This document shows positions 25,529 through 47,885 of a stretch of DNA of 64,000 bases, one piece after another. The notes beneath the pieces are model-generated. The model made no database searches. It was not told the origin of the DNA and was given only the letters and a program-made list of their open reading frames with translations. Each line of letters opens with the position of its first letter. Position 1 is the first letter of the stretch. This stretch comes from Ptychodera flava (taxonomy: Eukaryota > Hemichordata > Enteropneusta > Ptychoderidae), in NCBI RefSeq assembly GCF_041260155.1, contig NC_091941.1:27133247-27197246 (forward strand), in the 5' to 3' direction. Made by a program: the position numbers and the translations under genes.

Positions 25529-28500
25529 ATGGCCAACCTGATGTCATACCTGAGATTGGTGACTGTAGAACCTGTCATGTTTCTGAACATGCTGGGATCA
25601 TTCCTGCAATACACCAGTGTTCAACACCTTATCTATGAAAAGACATGCATGCAGCTATACAACTCATCAATATGTGACAATTTGACACATCACAAAGAGG
25701 AGGAGGAACAGGTACAGACAGGTACATCACACTGGCTGATTTATCTCAACCTTGTACAGACTGTTCCTTCAATCCTCACAGCACTCTTCCTTGGATCATG
25801 GTCTGACAGAATTGGCCGAAAAATTCCCATGACCATGCCTTGTATTGCGGCCATGATATATGCCGTAATACTGATTGTTTCTTCCGTGTACATCTGGCTC
25901 CCTGTGCCGTACATCCTGATTGGATCCTTCCTTCTGGGCTGCACTGGTGGATTCATCACCACCACATTCACCGTTTACAGTTACATGGCAGACATCACTG
26001 ACAAAGAGACAAGAACAAGGCGAGTGGGAATTGTGGAATCCATGACTTTTCTTGGCAGCACCATTGGATTGCTATGTGGGGGTATCATGATAGACAATGT
26101 TGGATTTGTACCGGTCTTTATTTTCTATGGTGCTCTAAGCCTCACGACATTCCTGTACATTTTGCTTTGGCTGAAGGAATCAGTCCAGGTTAAGCAGACA
26201 ATGAGAAAACAACATCCAGATGCATCCCCTGGAAATGTTCAAGCTGACAACCAGGACATACAAATGAGTAAAGCTGAGAAAAAACTTTGCAGAGAGCTCT
26301 GTAGGCTGGAAAATGTGAAGAAATCTCTGTGTGTTTGTTTCAAAAAGAGGCTGAACAGTGGGAGATTACACCTTCTTTTACTCGCCATGACTCTGTTGTT
26401 GTTCCAACTGGTTGGAAGTGGTAAGATACACCAGGATTTTGCTATGAAGTCACAGCAATAATGGTTAGACTCCGAAATAAAAAGGATGAGATGTGTTCTA
26501 AAGACTCAGTACACCCAAAAGATCACGTAATGGCAGTACAAACAAACCCATGTGTACAAGCGCATTGGAAAATATGCGTATTTTGCGCATGTGGGTTTGT
26601 TTTTACCATGGTCCATTTCAATTCCGGGTTTAACCTATTGTAGCCCTTCAAGCCAACCAGACAACCCTATCAGGCAAAAACAGTGACATGTTTTGCAGCT
26701 GAAATTCATCAGTAAGAAGAAATATAAGCTTCCAGGGCATACTGTAGAGACCTGTTATGTTTATGACCCAGATTTTCTTGTCAGACTTGTTTTGAATAAA
26801 ATTAAGCATATGTACCATCTCATGACACAGTTCATGAATATTATTTGCTTTTGACAAGAAAATTGCGTGTCTTCAACTGAGAGTGAGGCTGTAATACTAC
26901 CATGAAAGAAATTCATATCTGTATTTGCCGCAAAGATGTACATTTTGATAGTAGGTCAGGTGTAATGAGATTTGAATCAAAGATATGCACATACAACCCT
27001 GACTACTGTCTATGTGATAGCTGTGTCTCACACTCCAACCTATGATAAAACATGAAAAATGCTGCTGATTTCAACTTGTATTTTGCAGGGGATTCAGATG
27101 TCACAGTGCTGTACACTAAAAAGGATCCCCTTGGTTGGAGTTCAAGTTTAACAGGATACTACCTTGCTCTGACTAGCTTCTTGAAAGGCCTATGCCTTCT
27201 GACAGTACTGCCTCTGTTAACAAGCAAGACGACTCTCCATGACACAACCATAGCCATGATTGGTACCATATTCCGCATGGGAGCTTATGTCATGATTGCC
27301 TTCTCCACAGAGACCTGGATGATGTTCATAGGTTGGTTGTTGTACTTAAAAGGACTACATTTTTGATGTACTGCCTCCTTTTACAGATTTACTAGTAGAT
27401 AAAGACCAGCTTCAACTACACGCTGAAGAAAATTTAAATCCCTAGTTTCTGAAACCTTTTGAAAGAGAAAACAAAATTCTTTCCTTATCGCCACAGTTTA
27501 TCAGTCTTATCTGGCTGTACTATACAATTGACTAGGTCTAAACTATCGAACCAAAAAAGCAAATTTGTCCACAGCTATTCAACAGAATTGTCAGGTTCTG
27601 AACATTTGTTTTATTATCGCTAACAGGTTGAACTGCAGTGTCTCTTCACAAAGCATATAGCTTCAGCACTAGCACAGAGAAAATTCTTCCATCTCACGGA
27701 AAGACATTGCTTCTGACACATTTCTAGGCAATTTACTCCAACTGTTACTCTTCACTGGAATTCAGATTATACCACATTAACATTCACACAAATTTGATAA
27801 AGGTTACACTTACTCCATCTACAATGACGATAATATAAGGTTATCCACAAAATACCCAAATTGATGTCTGAGTACATCGTACAGCGGAGGTAGCGCAGCG
27901 TTGGGGACAATACCAAAGCATACAATGTATGAGAACATAAATCCAGGTATTTTGTGAATAAACTTTACCAGAAAAAGTCCAAATTATAGCCTTTTGAGGA
28001 TGCACGGTGTGCACAGCGTTGCGCAATTGTGAACTGACTGGAAACATGTTCAGCACGTCCGCTAAGCGCATAGAACAAAACTACACCCGCACAGTGAAGT
28101 GCATGTGGTAGAAATTATAGTTCAGCAGCATAATTTCACTCAAATTCACAGGTTTTGGACTGACCATTATTCACTGCGTGATGTACTGAATGTTTAGATG
28201 TAAATGTATATTTTTTGTAAAAAATCTAAAATTATCTCTTGTTTTTCTATGTGTTGATGTAAAGGTGTTACGAGGTCAGAGATAAAATAGTATCCAATAA
28301 CATCCAAAGTTATTTTACTCCACGTCAAAGTTATTGGAATCCTCCTCCCCTGATACTGAAACTTTATGTAGGACAAAACTCCATAGGTTACAGATGCAGG
28401 TGTATAATAATCTTGTATACTGGTTGATCTTCAAGTATTTCCATCTTCTTTCTTGCTGTATTTTAGTTCCTGTCCTAATGAGTATGGCTGGAATACCTGC

Positions 28501-29060
28501 TGCCTCAGTGCGATCCCTGCTATCCAAAGTTATCAATGCAGATGAACAAGGTAACCATTTCTAAGGTACTCCAACCTGCATTGTAGTCTGGCACTTGGTG
28601 TATTTTGCACAGGAAATGATTTCTTGACAGTTCCAACCATTATGATTTATGCAGAGATTGCAAAAAGCCATCCAACCTTCACAGCTCTTCTCACCTGCCT
28701 TTTGTCTTGTTCATCCTAAATCTTATGGGCATGAAAACAACCTGTACAGAGTAGGAGATGAGTGTGTTATCATTATTCCTGATACTACTGACTCACATAT
28801 TCCTGATGCTTTATGGTTTTCTTTTGCTGTAGGAAGTCTGTTTTCCTTTATGGCAGCCTGTGAGAGCCTAATTAGTTTCATCGCTTCATTCATTTTCAAC
28901 TCACTGTATCCAGCTACATTACATATTCTCAATGGCGGACTTGTCTACATCCTGATGGCTATCATACTTGGTATCAGTCTGGTCCTACTGTTGTAAGTAT
29001 ATAAGTATATGCACCATGATCTGATATGTATGTATACATAGCATACACACACACACTATA

Positions 29061-29153
<93 letters not shown>

Positions 29154-29692
29154 TGAAGTATACACGTCCTTGTGGGAAATTACAGTGCTTGATGCTATGT
29201 GAGAGAGTGAGATACACGTTAAAAAAATTATAATAGTGAAGTGATATTTTTCTCTTCCACCATGACCAACCTATATATTCTATCAGTGATATCATTGAGC
29301 TTACTCATGTACACAGAAATATAGCAATTACAAAATCAAGTGTTTTTACCCAAGTGATATTATGATCCAGTCTCCTTTCCACATCATTCATATTAGTCAT
29401 TTTTTAAGTACTTTCTTGTCTGCCAGAATTATTGGTAAAGTATCAAATGTTCTGGTTACAGTTCAAATATTATGGTGGACCTAGATACTTACTTAAGATG
29501 GGAATTAAACTTAATGTAAACATGTTTGATATTTTCTGTGTGACAGCCGACTCACCTCTTGCTTCATATCCTCTTTTCAGCATGACTGGCTACAGTATGA
29601 GACAAATTACCAACTACTATGGTACCCTTCATGAGGAAAACCCAGCTGATGAGGATGGTGCCAATGGTAGTGATGAAAACAGTGATGTCTAG
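25529..29692 (+). CDS. SLC46-family solute carrier (PCFT/SLC46A3-like), complete coding region
   Basis: Five coding exons: 25529-26420, 27089-27331, 28467-28550, 28833-28992 and 29581-29692. All have AG acceptors and GT donors, and the phases (1,1,1,2) agree; the model is 496 aa. It is a major facilitator with about 12 hydrophobic segments. Exon 1 begins with an SLC46-type VEPVMFLNML helix, then a loop with two N-glycosylation sequons (Asn45, Asn51), then the MFS loop 2-3 signature SWSDRIGRK (residues 90-98). A long basic, Cys-containing cytosolic loop separates the two six-helix halves. Exon 3 carries SVRSLLSKV and NADEQG, matching the conserved segment of human SLC46A3. The tail is acidic (EENPADEDG). 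Family members are proton-coupled folate transporters (A1) or lysosomal/plasma-membrane carriers (A2, A3). I cannot choose the paralogue or substrate. The 5' UTR exon begins at about 25458. Confidence 0.9.
26525..26615. repeat. Imperfect inverted repeat in SLC46 intron 1
   Basis: AAACAAACCCA at about 26540 pairs perfectly with TGGGTTTGTTT at about 26595, and weaker pairing (GCGCA with TGCGC) continues towards the centre. It is probably a short foldback element remnant. It lies just past the exon 1 donor. Confidence 0.55.
27839..27964. repeat. Hairpin-type inverted repeat in SLC46 intron 2
   Basis: The left arm (GTTATCCACAAAATACCC and onward) and the inverse of the right arm (GTTTATTCACAAAATACC and onward) match over about 40 bp with several mismatches, around a GC-richer centre (GGTAGCGCAGCG). 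It resembles a small MITE. Confidence 0.6.
29056..29148. repeat. (TA)n microsatellite in SLC46 intron 4
   Basis: About 90 bp of alternating TA with one slip near 29069, preceded by a short (CA)n run. It lies between coding exons 4 and 5. Confidence 0.95.
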
Positions 29693-29951
29693 ATCTAAGA
29701 TCTTATAAAAATTTTATACTTCTTTCAAAGTCAAGACAATAGAATCTCTTAAAATGAATCAAACTTGCTGCCAACTTTACAAAATTGTCTCGTACATACT
29801 CATGCATTGCTTAGTCAATGAATATAGTGTTACATATTCAAAGATAGTGTGCAAAGTCAACAGAATGAAAAAAATTTTAAATGCTAAAACTTGTTATGAC
29901 AAGTTTTGACCTATTTACAAATCAGATTAACTCAATTTTTATCCCGATTCA

Positions 29952-29957
29952 AATAAA
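29952..29957 (+). terminator. Candidate poly(A) signal of the SLC46 gene
   Basis: A canonical AATAAA stands 260 bp after the stop codon of the SLC46 model. It is the first such hexamer I see downstream on the plus strand. No cleavage-site evidence is available. Confidence 0.4.
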
Positions 29958-29959
29958 GT

Positions 29960-31540
29960 CGTTTTAATCTTTGTACCTTTGAGAAAGTATCTAGTCACAA
30001 AATATGGAAAATCAACTTCCAACCTTCCATCTGCGACACGTCCAGTGATTTAGTCTCATGGTGGCTGTCAGTTTGCATTCAGTGATCCACACCAAGTGAA
30101 TTGAACTATCACAAGTGTTGGTGTAAATCTCTCATTTTAAATTTATCATAGACACTCATCACGATTTGATGGCCTGATGCAGATGGCTTATTTATGTGTG
30201 ATCACAGGCAGGTCCTGTCTTTCACAGCACAGCAACTTGAGATATACGAGAATGACAGCTGAGACTTGACAAATTTTACTCATGTATCACTTACATTAAG
30301 TGTAGTAAACAAAGTCAAACATCTACATGCTATTAATATCCACTGAAAGGTTTTGCAAGTTTGTTTCTGTCAATCAATGGTATCAAATCTGTGATATTTT
30401 AGCAAAGTATTTAGTACAGAGATGTCATGGTGCTATGTTGCATGGATTTTCAGAGAAAAAATTATCTCAGACAAAGTAATTTAACTGATGGCGTAATTTT
30501 AGTGTAAAGTTTACCATTTTATAGATGCAGTAATATGCCCTATTGACCATAGGGTATTGAGATTTGACATTACTGCAAGTTTTTTCAAGTGACATACCCA
30601 AGACAGTAGGTGAAAGTTCAACTGAAAATTAGTCTTGGATGTCTAGTAAAATTTGCCAATGCGTAAGATTTGGAGTAGATGGTGGAATATTTGTGCCAAA
30701 TTGGCATAGAAAATTATGCAATTACCTATTTCAGCTGACTTTAAGGTTAGTTTAAATCTGTACAGAATTACTGATGTGCAATACAATTCCATAATTTTTC
30801 ATAAATTTTAATATGAGTCTTTTCAGTACTTTGATAAATTAGAAAATGAAAATGACTTACCGTAGTTGTGTGTTAACTTGAGGGAATGACAGATGAATTT
30901 TTTGTCACAATAACACTCGGAATAATTTACCACCGGTTTTTATTTTTACAGTCTTTAATAAAATACAGATTTACAGAAGTGACTGGTATGAAAAGCATGT
31001 ATCACCCACAAATGACATGTTGTAGGAGTTGTTCACCTCAGGTGACCTTCGAGAGGGTCAAGGTAGTCCTTGCCTGAACTCATAAATATTTGTTGTTTAC
31101 AAAGAAAACCTTGGCGAATGTTCTCAGCCAGATCATAGACCCTCTGGTTCCAGGGTCTATGCCCAGACAGCGGTGACACGTGGTTGTAATCGCCAGTACC
31201 AACAGCAGACAATAAATTGTTGTAAATCTTTGTTTCTTGAAAAATGTGCCATTGCTGGGAGGCATCAGGGATTGATGCGGTCTTAAATTATTTTGTACAG
31301 AAGTAATGAGATCTGCAGGAGAAACGTGGGGCACTGAACATGTTCATCATATATTTCCAATCATGAGGTCAGTCACTTCTTGCTTGGTGATGCAAACCAT
31401 AAACTGCTCCAAGGTTCCTTGCCCATCACAAACGTCTTAAAGCTTCAGGTCAAATGAGCACAGAACTTTACATGTCAACTCTCTGGCATTGCTATGAGTG
31501 TTAGAAAACGGAAATCACCATCGGATATCCTCTGGCAAAG
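29960..31540. other. Intergenic stretch between convergent SLC46 and MRPL4
   Basis: No exon was recognised on either strand. It includes whatever remains of the two facing 3' UTRs. Confidence 0.5.
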
Positions 31541-31546
31541 TTTATT
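31541..31546 (-). terminator. Candidate poly(A) signal of MRPL4
   Basis: TTTATT on the plus strand reads AATAAA on the minus strand, 120 bp past the MRPL4 stop codon. Confidence 0.45.
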
Positions 31547-31665
31547 CATTTTGAAGATGGCATACCACTTTTTTAAGTTTCACTCAAATACACTGAACAA
31601 GTCATAAAATTAGGAAATGAAAAATAAACTTCAAAATTGGGGAAAAACTCAAATTTTTGCCTGAA

Positions 31666-34600
31666 TTAACTAATCCTGTTTAGCTGTTGTGACATGATGG
31701 CGTCATATTTCAAGTCCCCAGTGTATCTGTTCATCAGATACAGCAGTCTGTCTTCTAAGAAATTCAGTGCATCTAACGTCAGTACCAGCGTGTGATGTTT
31801 CAACATGGAGTAGACATTCAGACCTGCAAGTGATGACAGAGACCTATTAGAAGCAATTCAGGAACTCAAAATTACCTCTTCAGCTGTGCTTGGTCAAAGC
31901 AAGAAACGATTCTACAGATGTAGTCTTGCACCAAAACACTAAGATATGCCATGACACAGACACTGATACTTATGGTCAATTGCCACTCACATCATGCTAG
32001 TATGGCCTTTTCAGATACAATTTATAAGGTGTCAATATTTCTGATCATACACTGTCCAACACCCGTCTCTAAAGCTATACAAAACATGGTATGTTCAACC
32101 ATATGTAGAATGGTAGAATGATGAGATTGATTAAACAGAATATGAAACTGAAGAGAAAAAGGTCTTATTTTGTCTGACAAACATGGAAGGAAAGAAAAGA
32201 CATCAAGCAGACTGACTTAGTTCTCAGTAAAAACAAATACATACTAAAGCAAATCAACTAAACTTAATGGCCATGGACAATGCAAAGAAGAAACTGAACA
32301 CATGCTGCATTCTGGGGGTGAAGAGAACAGTGTGTCCATGCCAGCCTATGTAAATCTGTTTCAAGGTCATAACGGGCACTGCATCACGAAACCCTCTAGC
32401 CAATAGTTATGTAAGGTTCAAAGAAGAAAATCTACCCAGAGAAGTGATGATACATTACAGTGTGACATGATATAGAATACAACTACCTTATTTTGTACAC
32501 AAATTTTGAAATTTATAGATTGAGAAGAATTTCTGAGCCAAAGTACTGCAGAGCTTGTCACAGGCCCTGATGATTTATGAAAGCTTGCAGTTCACATTGT
32601 AATCATGATTGTTTCATTGATGAAGTTCATGAAATACTTTACCGTATGTATTTGCCATAAAGAATATGACAAGGCGACACAGCGCACGAGTTACTAACAC
32701 AACAGACTTCTTTGTTAAGAAGGAATTTTCTCAGGTTTTAACATTGATGGGTTTTTACAGATAAGAAGGTACATCAAACAAAACAGTACACCCATTGTAC
32801 AGACTTTCAGCGTACATCATACCAGAGATACCTAGCTTTGCTGTAATCCCAAGTGCATTGTTAAGAATGAGGTTACCTACCTTCTACTGACATGACATTG
32901 TATGTTTTGATTCTGTTGGTAGCTTCTATTAAATTTGGAGATATTTCTTCAATTGGCTTGCTATTACAACAGAAGAAGACAATTGCCAAAGTTTAGAGTG
33001 AACATCTTGGACTTATTATACTCTTGGATGCACCACATGTAGAATAAGAACTAATGTAACACGTTCATGATCACTCGCCCAGCACAAATGTTACTTTATA
33101 CACAATTTGACAATATGAAGAAGAAACTCAACTACTCAATTGAACTACTGTAACTGCTTGCTTATGAAATCCTGAACATACACATTACATATTGTATACA
33201 CTCTAGATCATATAAATTACTAACAATGGGGTTTTACACAATACAGGAATGCATCCATTAGTACATACTGGTAATATGCAGTGTAGACTGGCCCTATATA
33301 CTAGTCACTTGACTTTCCTATGGCGAATGTAGCAGCTACTCGGCCATCACGTCTACCCCACAATCTACGTGAGTCTGCCAAAGTATACAGCTTAAATTTC
33401 GCCGCCATACCCCATTTTAATATTTATATGCCCAGAGACTTGGAGCAAGTCTCTATGCACTGCTATCGGTTTACAATACAAGGACTGTTAGCCTGAGCAT
33501 TCCTATACAGTCATTTGAGTCAGCAAATACTTACTGGTCAACAAACAGAACTGTAGGCCCCCAGTACCTCTCAACAGCCAGATCTTCAAGATACTGTGAG
33601 AGATGGCAGATGTATACAATGACTGTTATCTTTTCAGGCAAATGATTCTGATATGGGTATACAGTGTATTTTGATTTTGATATGAGTAAAATATTGTGAG
33701 GTAACAGAGTGAGTGACTGCCATTGATAGTTGAAAAGATATGTGTATACCATGGAGATAAATAATATGAGTGCACTTAAGGATTACTTGTGTACAGATAT
33801 TATCGTTGTGTAAAGTTTGAAATGAGTCATTCAGTATATCTGCAAACTGCTGAAATGAACAAACTGATGTATGAAGCAGCACAATCCATACTGCTGGTTT
33901 TACTGCATTATTCATATGCAACACCTGTCAAATATTTGTTGTTCACCATCAGTGCATTCTTTCCTTTTTCATTAAATTTCAAACTTTGACACAAAAGTCT
34001 CATCAGCTCATAAAGAAAAGGTCATCAATGAATGGATATAAGAAATTGCATAAAGAGCATTTAACCAAACACCACCATCAAAGGGCTACATGTGAACTTT
34101 ACTCTTACCTCAGGCTCTGGAGTGGGTATGTCCAAAGAATCAACTATATGTAAATAGTCTTGTGAGTATTTCACTGTTAGGGCTACCCTGAGACCCCTCT
34201 CTCTTATTCTGATGGGTAGAACATACCAGTAACTCTTTGGTCCTCTGGGTCCCTTTGATGAACCACCTGCCAAAACACAACAATTCAAAGGGACAAACTG
34301 AGAAACGTTTGCAGGGCACTACAGGCAGGCACAGGTATCTTTGGAGTGCAGACGTTGTCAACAACTTGAAAACTACAATGTAGATGTAGTTGGAAATTAT
34401 TTTAAATCTAGTACCAAAATAATGTATCCAACATGGCCTTACAGTTTCATGATCTACTGTTCATTTACCATGATCCTTGCAGTACATTTTTTCCAAATTG
34501 TCATTTTTTGTGCAGAATAATAATAAATTTTCAATTATTTTTACAAACAAAGGACAAAGCAGAGCATGTGTTCCACCAGTAGAACAGTTTCACATCATTT

Positions 34601-37050
34601 CCTTCGAAAGTTATTACACACACCTCACTGAGTATATAAAGTAACAAAATGCAATATTTGGTCATAAACACCATATGAATGGTGAGCCTACCTCCTTTCC
34701 ATAGCGGTGATCTAATACTACCATGTCTGGCTCTTCCAGAACCTTTCTGTGGCCATGGTTTTCTACCACCACCTCTCTTCTCTGCTCTTGTTTTCACAGT
34801 TTCTAAATTCTGTCCACATGGTAGATCAGAAGTGAACACCAATTGGCATAGTGATTTTGCAGGTTATGTATGCTCACATGAATGAGTCACTAAGATATGT
34901 ATGGGAATCATAAGAAACTAAAATGATGGTACAACAAGCTTGAACATGAGAGGTACTCCAAAAGATTGCACTTCTTCAAAGTGAATAATGGTAATTTTCA
35001 AGAAAAATTTCCTTTTTCTTGTTCTTTACCCATTTTACCTCCATATCCATTTGGACAAACCATTTTCTTTTGGATGATACACATAGGTTAATCAGGTGGT
35101 TACACTTGTAACTTTTAACGTTAGAGAAACAAGAGAAAATAATTTATATTGAAAATAATTATATTGAAAATAATGTATTTGAAATGGTATGACGGACTTA
35201 TTGTCACAAAATGAAAGTAACTTGGCTACTGTGTGGTTTTATGACAAAGCTGTTGGCAAAAGAAACCACATCCTCAGCACCACACGCCGTCATAATATCA
35301 CACTGTTCAAGTATTAAGAGTAACTGCTCACAGTAATAAAATTAACGATACTTATCAATGCAAATGTCTTGGATACTTACAACTTTTTTGTATGTTTTCT
35401 GCCACACAACACATTTGTGCAGGATATCAATCCTACGGACAAAGGAGATTAATGATAGTAAAATCACAGTCCTCAAAATATCAGTCTATAAAAACAGAAT
35501 ACATGACCTATATATGAATAGCTCACATTTCCATAGCAATGAGGCTAAAATGAGTTTTCAGTCATGTAACCTACACACCCATTCACTCGTAAAAACATTA
35601 ATTATTGGTATTTATGCACATAAGAGATCTAACATGAAAGTCAAAAATTTACAGAATTTAGTTATTTTGTTACTTTTTGTTTCAAAGTAGCTAAAAAGCG
35701 TTAGGGCACTTTTAAATTATATAATAAATGACGACATGCAATGGATACATGTTGACAAAATACACATGGATTGTTATTACTGGCATAATGTATTATTTTG
35801 ATAAAATTTAGACTTTTTCATCTCTGTTTTTGAGATGCTGTCTTTTGGTATGTTCACCAATGTGGGCTGCAACTTAAGGATTGATTTTGAATGTAAAAGT
35901 AAAAATTTTAAACACCCGACTTGAAATTTAAAGGATGATGAAATGTTTTACCTCGGATATGTAGCGAACACATCTGGATGTAAATCTAGCAGACCAAGTT
36001 TAGTGTCTTCTACAGAACTGAGAGATTCCAGCCATGCTTGCTTTGGTTTTAAATGAATTGGTAACTGTTTTATTGGTCGTGATGTCATCAAAGGGAGATG
36101 ACTTCTTCTTTGTGCTGATACAAAATCTGTAACAAATTGTTTAATATAAATTGTGCTAACAAATGCACTTTGACTATGAAAAATTTAAGTTATGGTGAAT
36201 TGTCAAGGAAAGTATATACAAAAGTAGCAATAACTAATGAAGCATGTTTGAAACTAAGAAATATTCCACAAACCTTTCTGTATTGTTTCGACAGTGCCAT
36301 CTGTATCCTCCAAACTGAAATTGTCAGGCGTTACTTCTTTGAGACTGCACACCGTTGTTGATAAACTCTGCAAATATATATAAAGAACTACATAAACCAA
36401 AAAAGTACTGTACTGACAGACAGTCTTTCATAAAAAAAATTACAGGGGGGTGTCACTCATAGAGAAGGAGAATCCCATTATATACCTTTGAAATGAGAAA
36501 TGAGTTAGTAGAAAGAGGGTATGCATTTTGGAGTCTTGGAATTTAAAAGAGAGAATTTTGGGCAAGTTCCTCTACAAAGCAGCAGGGTGAGCTTCAAATT
36601 ATTCATACAAATAATTCAGACTGTAGAGTCAGCACAACAAGAAATTCATCTTTGCCTCACTGTGCAGCAAATGACTACAGTAATTCTGATATTCCTTTTT
36701 GATGACAAGTCAGAATGAACAAGCTTTTCCCTGTTTATGATAATGCACCTAACTGCAGTCTTTTTGCTTCCTCTTGATTGTTGGCTTACACATTGTATTA
36801 TCATCACATCAGTGCAACACTATTGCAACATCGAGAACTAAACACTATTTCGACATCAAGCATGCAACTTGCTTGGAAGGAATAGAGGTAAAATTATGTG
36901 TTTTTCAAATTTTCCTATTGAGAACAAAGAATCATCTCTTCAGACAACTGTATGAGGATACTGAAAAATAAATTAGAATACAAAGAATTGATAAAAAAAA
37001 ATTCCATAATTATGATGTTCATTGTCATCTTCTTCTTCACCATAATCATC

Positions 37051-37082
<32 letters not shown>

Positions 37083-37610
37083 CACCATCATCGCATTAAT
37101 CCATTGTTATCCAAATAATGGACCACCAGAGTTAAGAATTTACAATTAGCTGGCTATCCTTAATTCCTGCGCAATAAAGTAATTCCTTATAACAATATCC
37201 CCCAAACACTGTTCATTAGCACACGAGAGAATTGTTAGTGTAAATATTACAACTGCGGTGGATAGGCTGAAAGGGTTCAGCATGATCAGATTGCAATTTT
37301 TTATGCTCACCATTTTTTGCAACTGTCGGCAACAAGTCGTTGATCTAGTAAGACACGTAGTCTTGGTTGTCAAACACCTCAATGAATTTGAAAGAAACAT
37401 GACTCTACAAAGATCGCTTTTTCTACAGACAGTTTGAGAGTAGTGTAGTACACCGCCATGTAACATGTGCAAGCAAACATTATAAATGACCTTTATTTCA
37501 AAATGACCTACCCACAGTTCATCTTTACATCCGGTAACTTGTTTTGTCCGTTTCTGGGAAGGAAAGCTTCTTTCAGTCATTTTTTCTTTTGAAATATCAC
37601 CCTGCATGAA
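31666..37610 (-). CDS. MRPL4: Mitochondrial large ribosomal subunit protein uL4m (MRPL4)
   Basis: Nine exons in minus-strand order: 37610-37512, 36367-36274, 36126-35952, 35432-35381, 34809-34692, 34266-34109, 33593-33535, 32960-32881 and 31823-31666 (stop TAA). All junctions keep phase; the model is 330 aa against 311 in human. It is a component of the mitoribosomal large subunit, an uL4-fold rRNA-binding protein. Diagnostic stretches are [19 protein letters not shown], then [20 protein letters not shown] with [15 protein letters not shown] (the uL4 extended loop), [29 protein letters not shown] and [20 protein letters not shown]. Exon 1 is the weak point: the ATG at 37610 gives a short basic start (MQGDISKEK), and a TTTCAG acceptor just upstream (near 37640) suggests that a further 5' exon could supply a proper mitochondrial presequence. 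It is divergently arranged with POLR2G. Confidence 0.92.
37040..37093. repeat. (ATC)n microsatellite in MRPL4 intron 1
   Basis: About 54 bp of ATC/ACC trinucleotides with a few interruptions. Confidence 0.95.
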
Positions 37611-37807
37611 AGTCAATGGCTTCACAAGAACGAGTCTTTCTGAAATGTTTTATTAATTTTATTATTTAATATGTAATAATAAAGGAAAGCATGACCCCGA
37701 GAGAGGGCGCGCTCTGAGATGAACTTTAACCTCGGTCTTCCTCGCAGCAGTTTGCTGTCATCAAAAGCATTGTCCATCACGAAGGACGGAGACAGGCTCA
37801 TAAAATC
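37611..37807. promoter_or_regulatory. Putative bidirectional promoter between MRPL4 and POLR2G
   Basis: The two start codons point away from each other and are 197 bp apart. The interval holds a GC-richer core (about 37695-37770, including GAGAGAGGGCGCGCTC) with no obvious TATA box, as is usual for compact housekeeping bidirectional promoters. Transcription start sites cannot be seen from sequence alone. Confidence 0.55.
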
Positions 37808-47355
<9,548 letters not shown>

Positions 47356-47475
47356 ATGCAGAATTTGTCTCACTTGCCACTGGACTCTTTACTTTCCGTT
47401 ACATATTTTCTCGCTTTTAAACTTTTCAACTTTCTAACTTTATTGTGACTTTAAATACAAGTAGAAATTACGACA

Positions 47476-47481
47476 AATAAA
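47476..47481 (+). terminator. Candidate poly(A) signal of POLR2G
   Basis: Canonical AATAAA 121 bp after the POLR2G stop. A minus-strand AATAAA (47504-47509) follows within 30 bp. Confidence 0.55.
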
Positions 47482-47503
47482 GCCCTTTTTTATGAAAAAA
47501 TAT

Positions 47504-47509
47504 TTTATT
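47504..47509 (-). terminator. Candidate poly(A) signal of the PREPL-like gene
   Basis: TTTATT on the plus strand is AATAAA on the minus strand. It is the first canonical hexamer I find downstream of the PREPL-like stop (47886), giving a 3' UTR of about 380-400 bp. Confidence 0.4.
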
Positions 47510-47885
47510 GTGACTACTTTTATAGAACCCAGTGACCATATTTTAGAAAAAATTATCAGTGCCTTACCAGTTGGAATTAATAACATCAATTATTAATGTA
47601 AAACATACATTACAAACGTACAAGTGAAATAAGCACCAAGATCTGTACTTTACAAGCCAATTTGACTTTCAATGGATCTGATGAGTATCAAAATTTGCAA
47701 ATGCATAATTATCAAATTATTGTTATCACATTCTATTCATGAAGTTTGCCTCATGGTGGGACAGGTATTATGGAGTCTGTTAGACTTCCCCCTCCACCGT
47801 CTATGGCTCGACGAAATTGCATAGGATGAGCTGAAACATCAGAGAACCTTGGGTCTGTCGTCACCTGAAGACTTTCTTCTTGTGT

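Noticed and set aside
29056..29295. Frame ending in alternating Ile-Tyr
   Set aside because: Translation of the (TA)n microsatellite.
29546..29580. Earlier acceptor for SLC46 exon 5 (GTGACAG at about 29546)
   Set aside because: It gives the wrong phase after exon 4; the CTCTTTTCAG acceptor at 29580 fits phase 2 and has a better pyrimidine tract.
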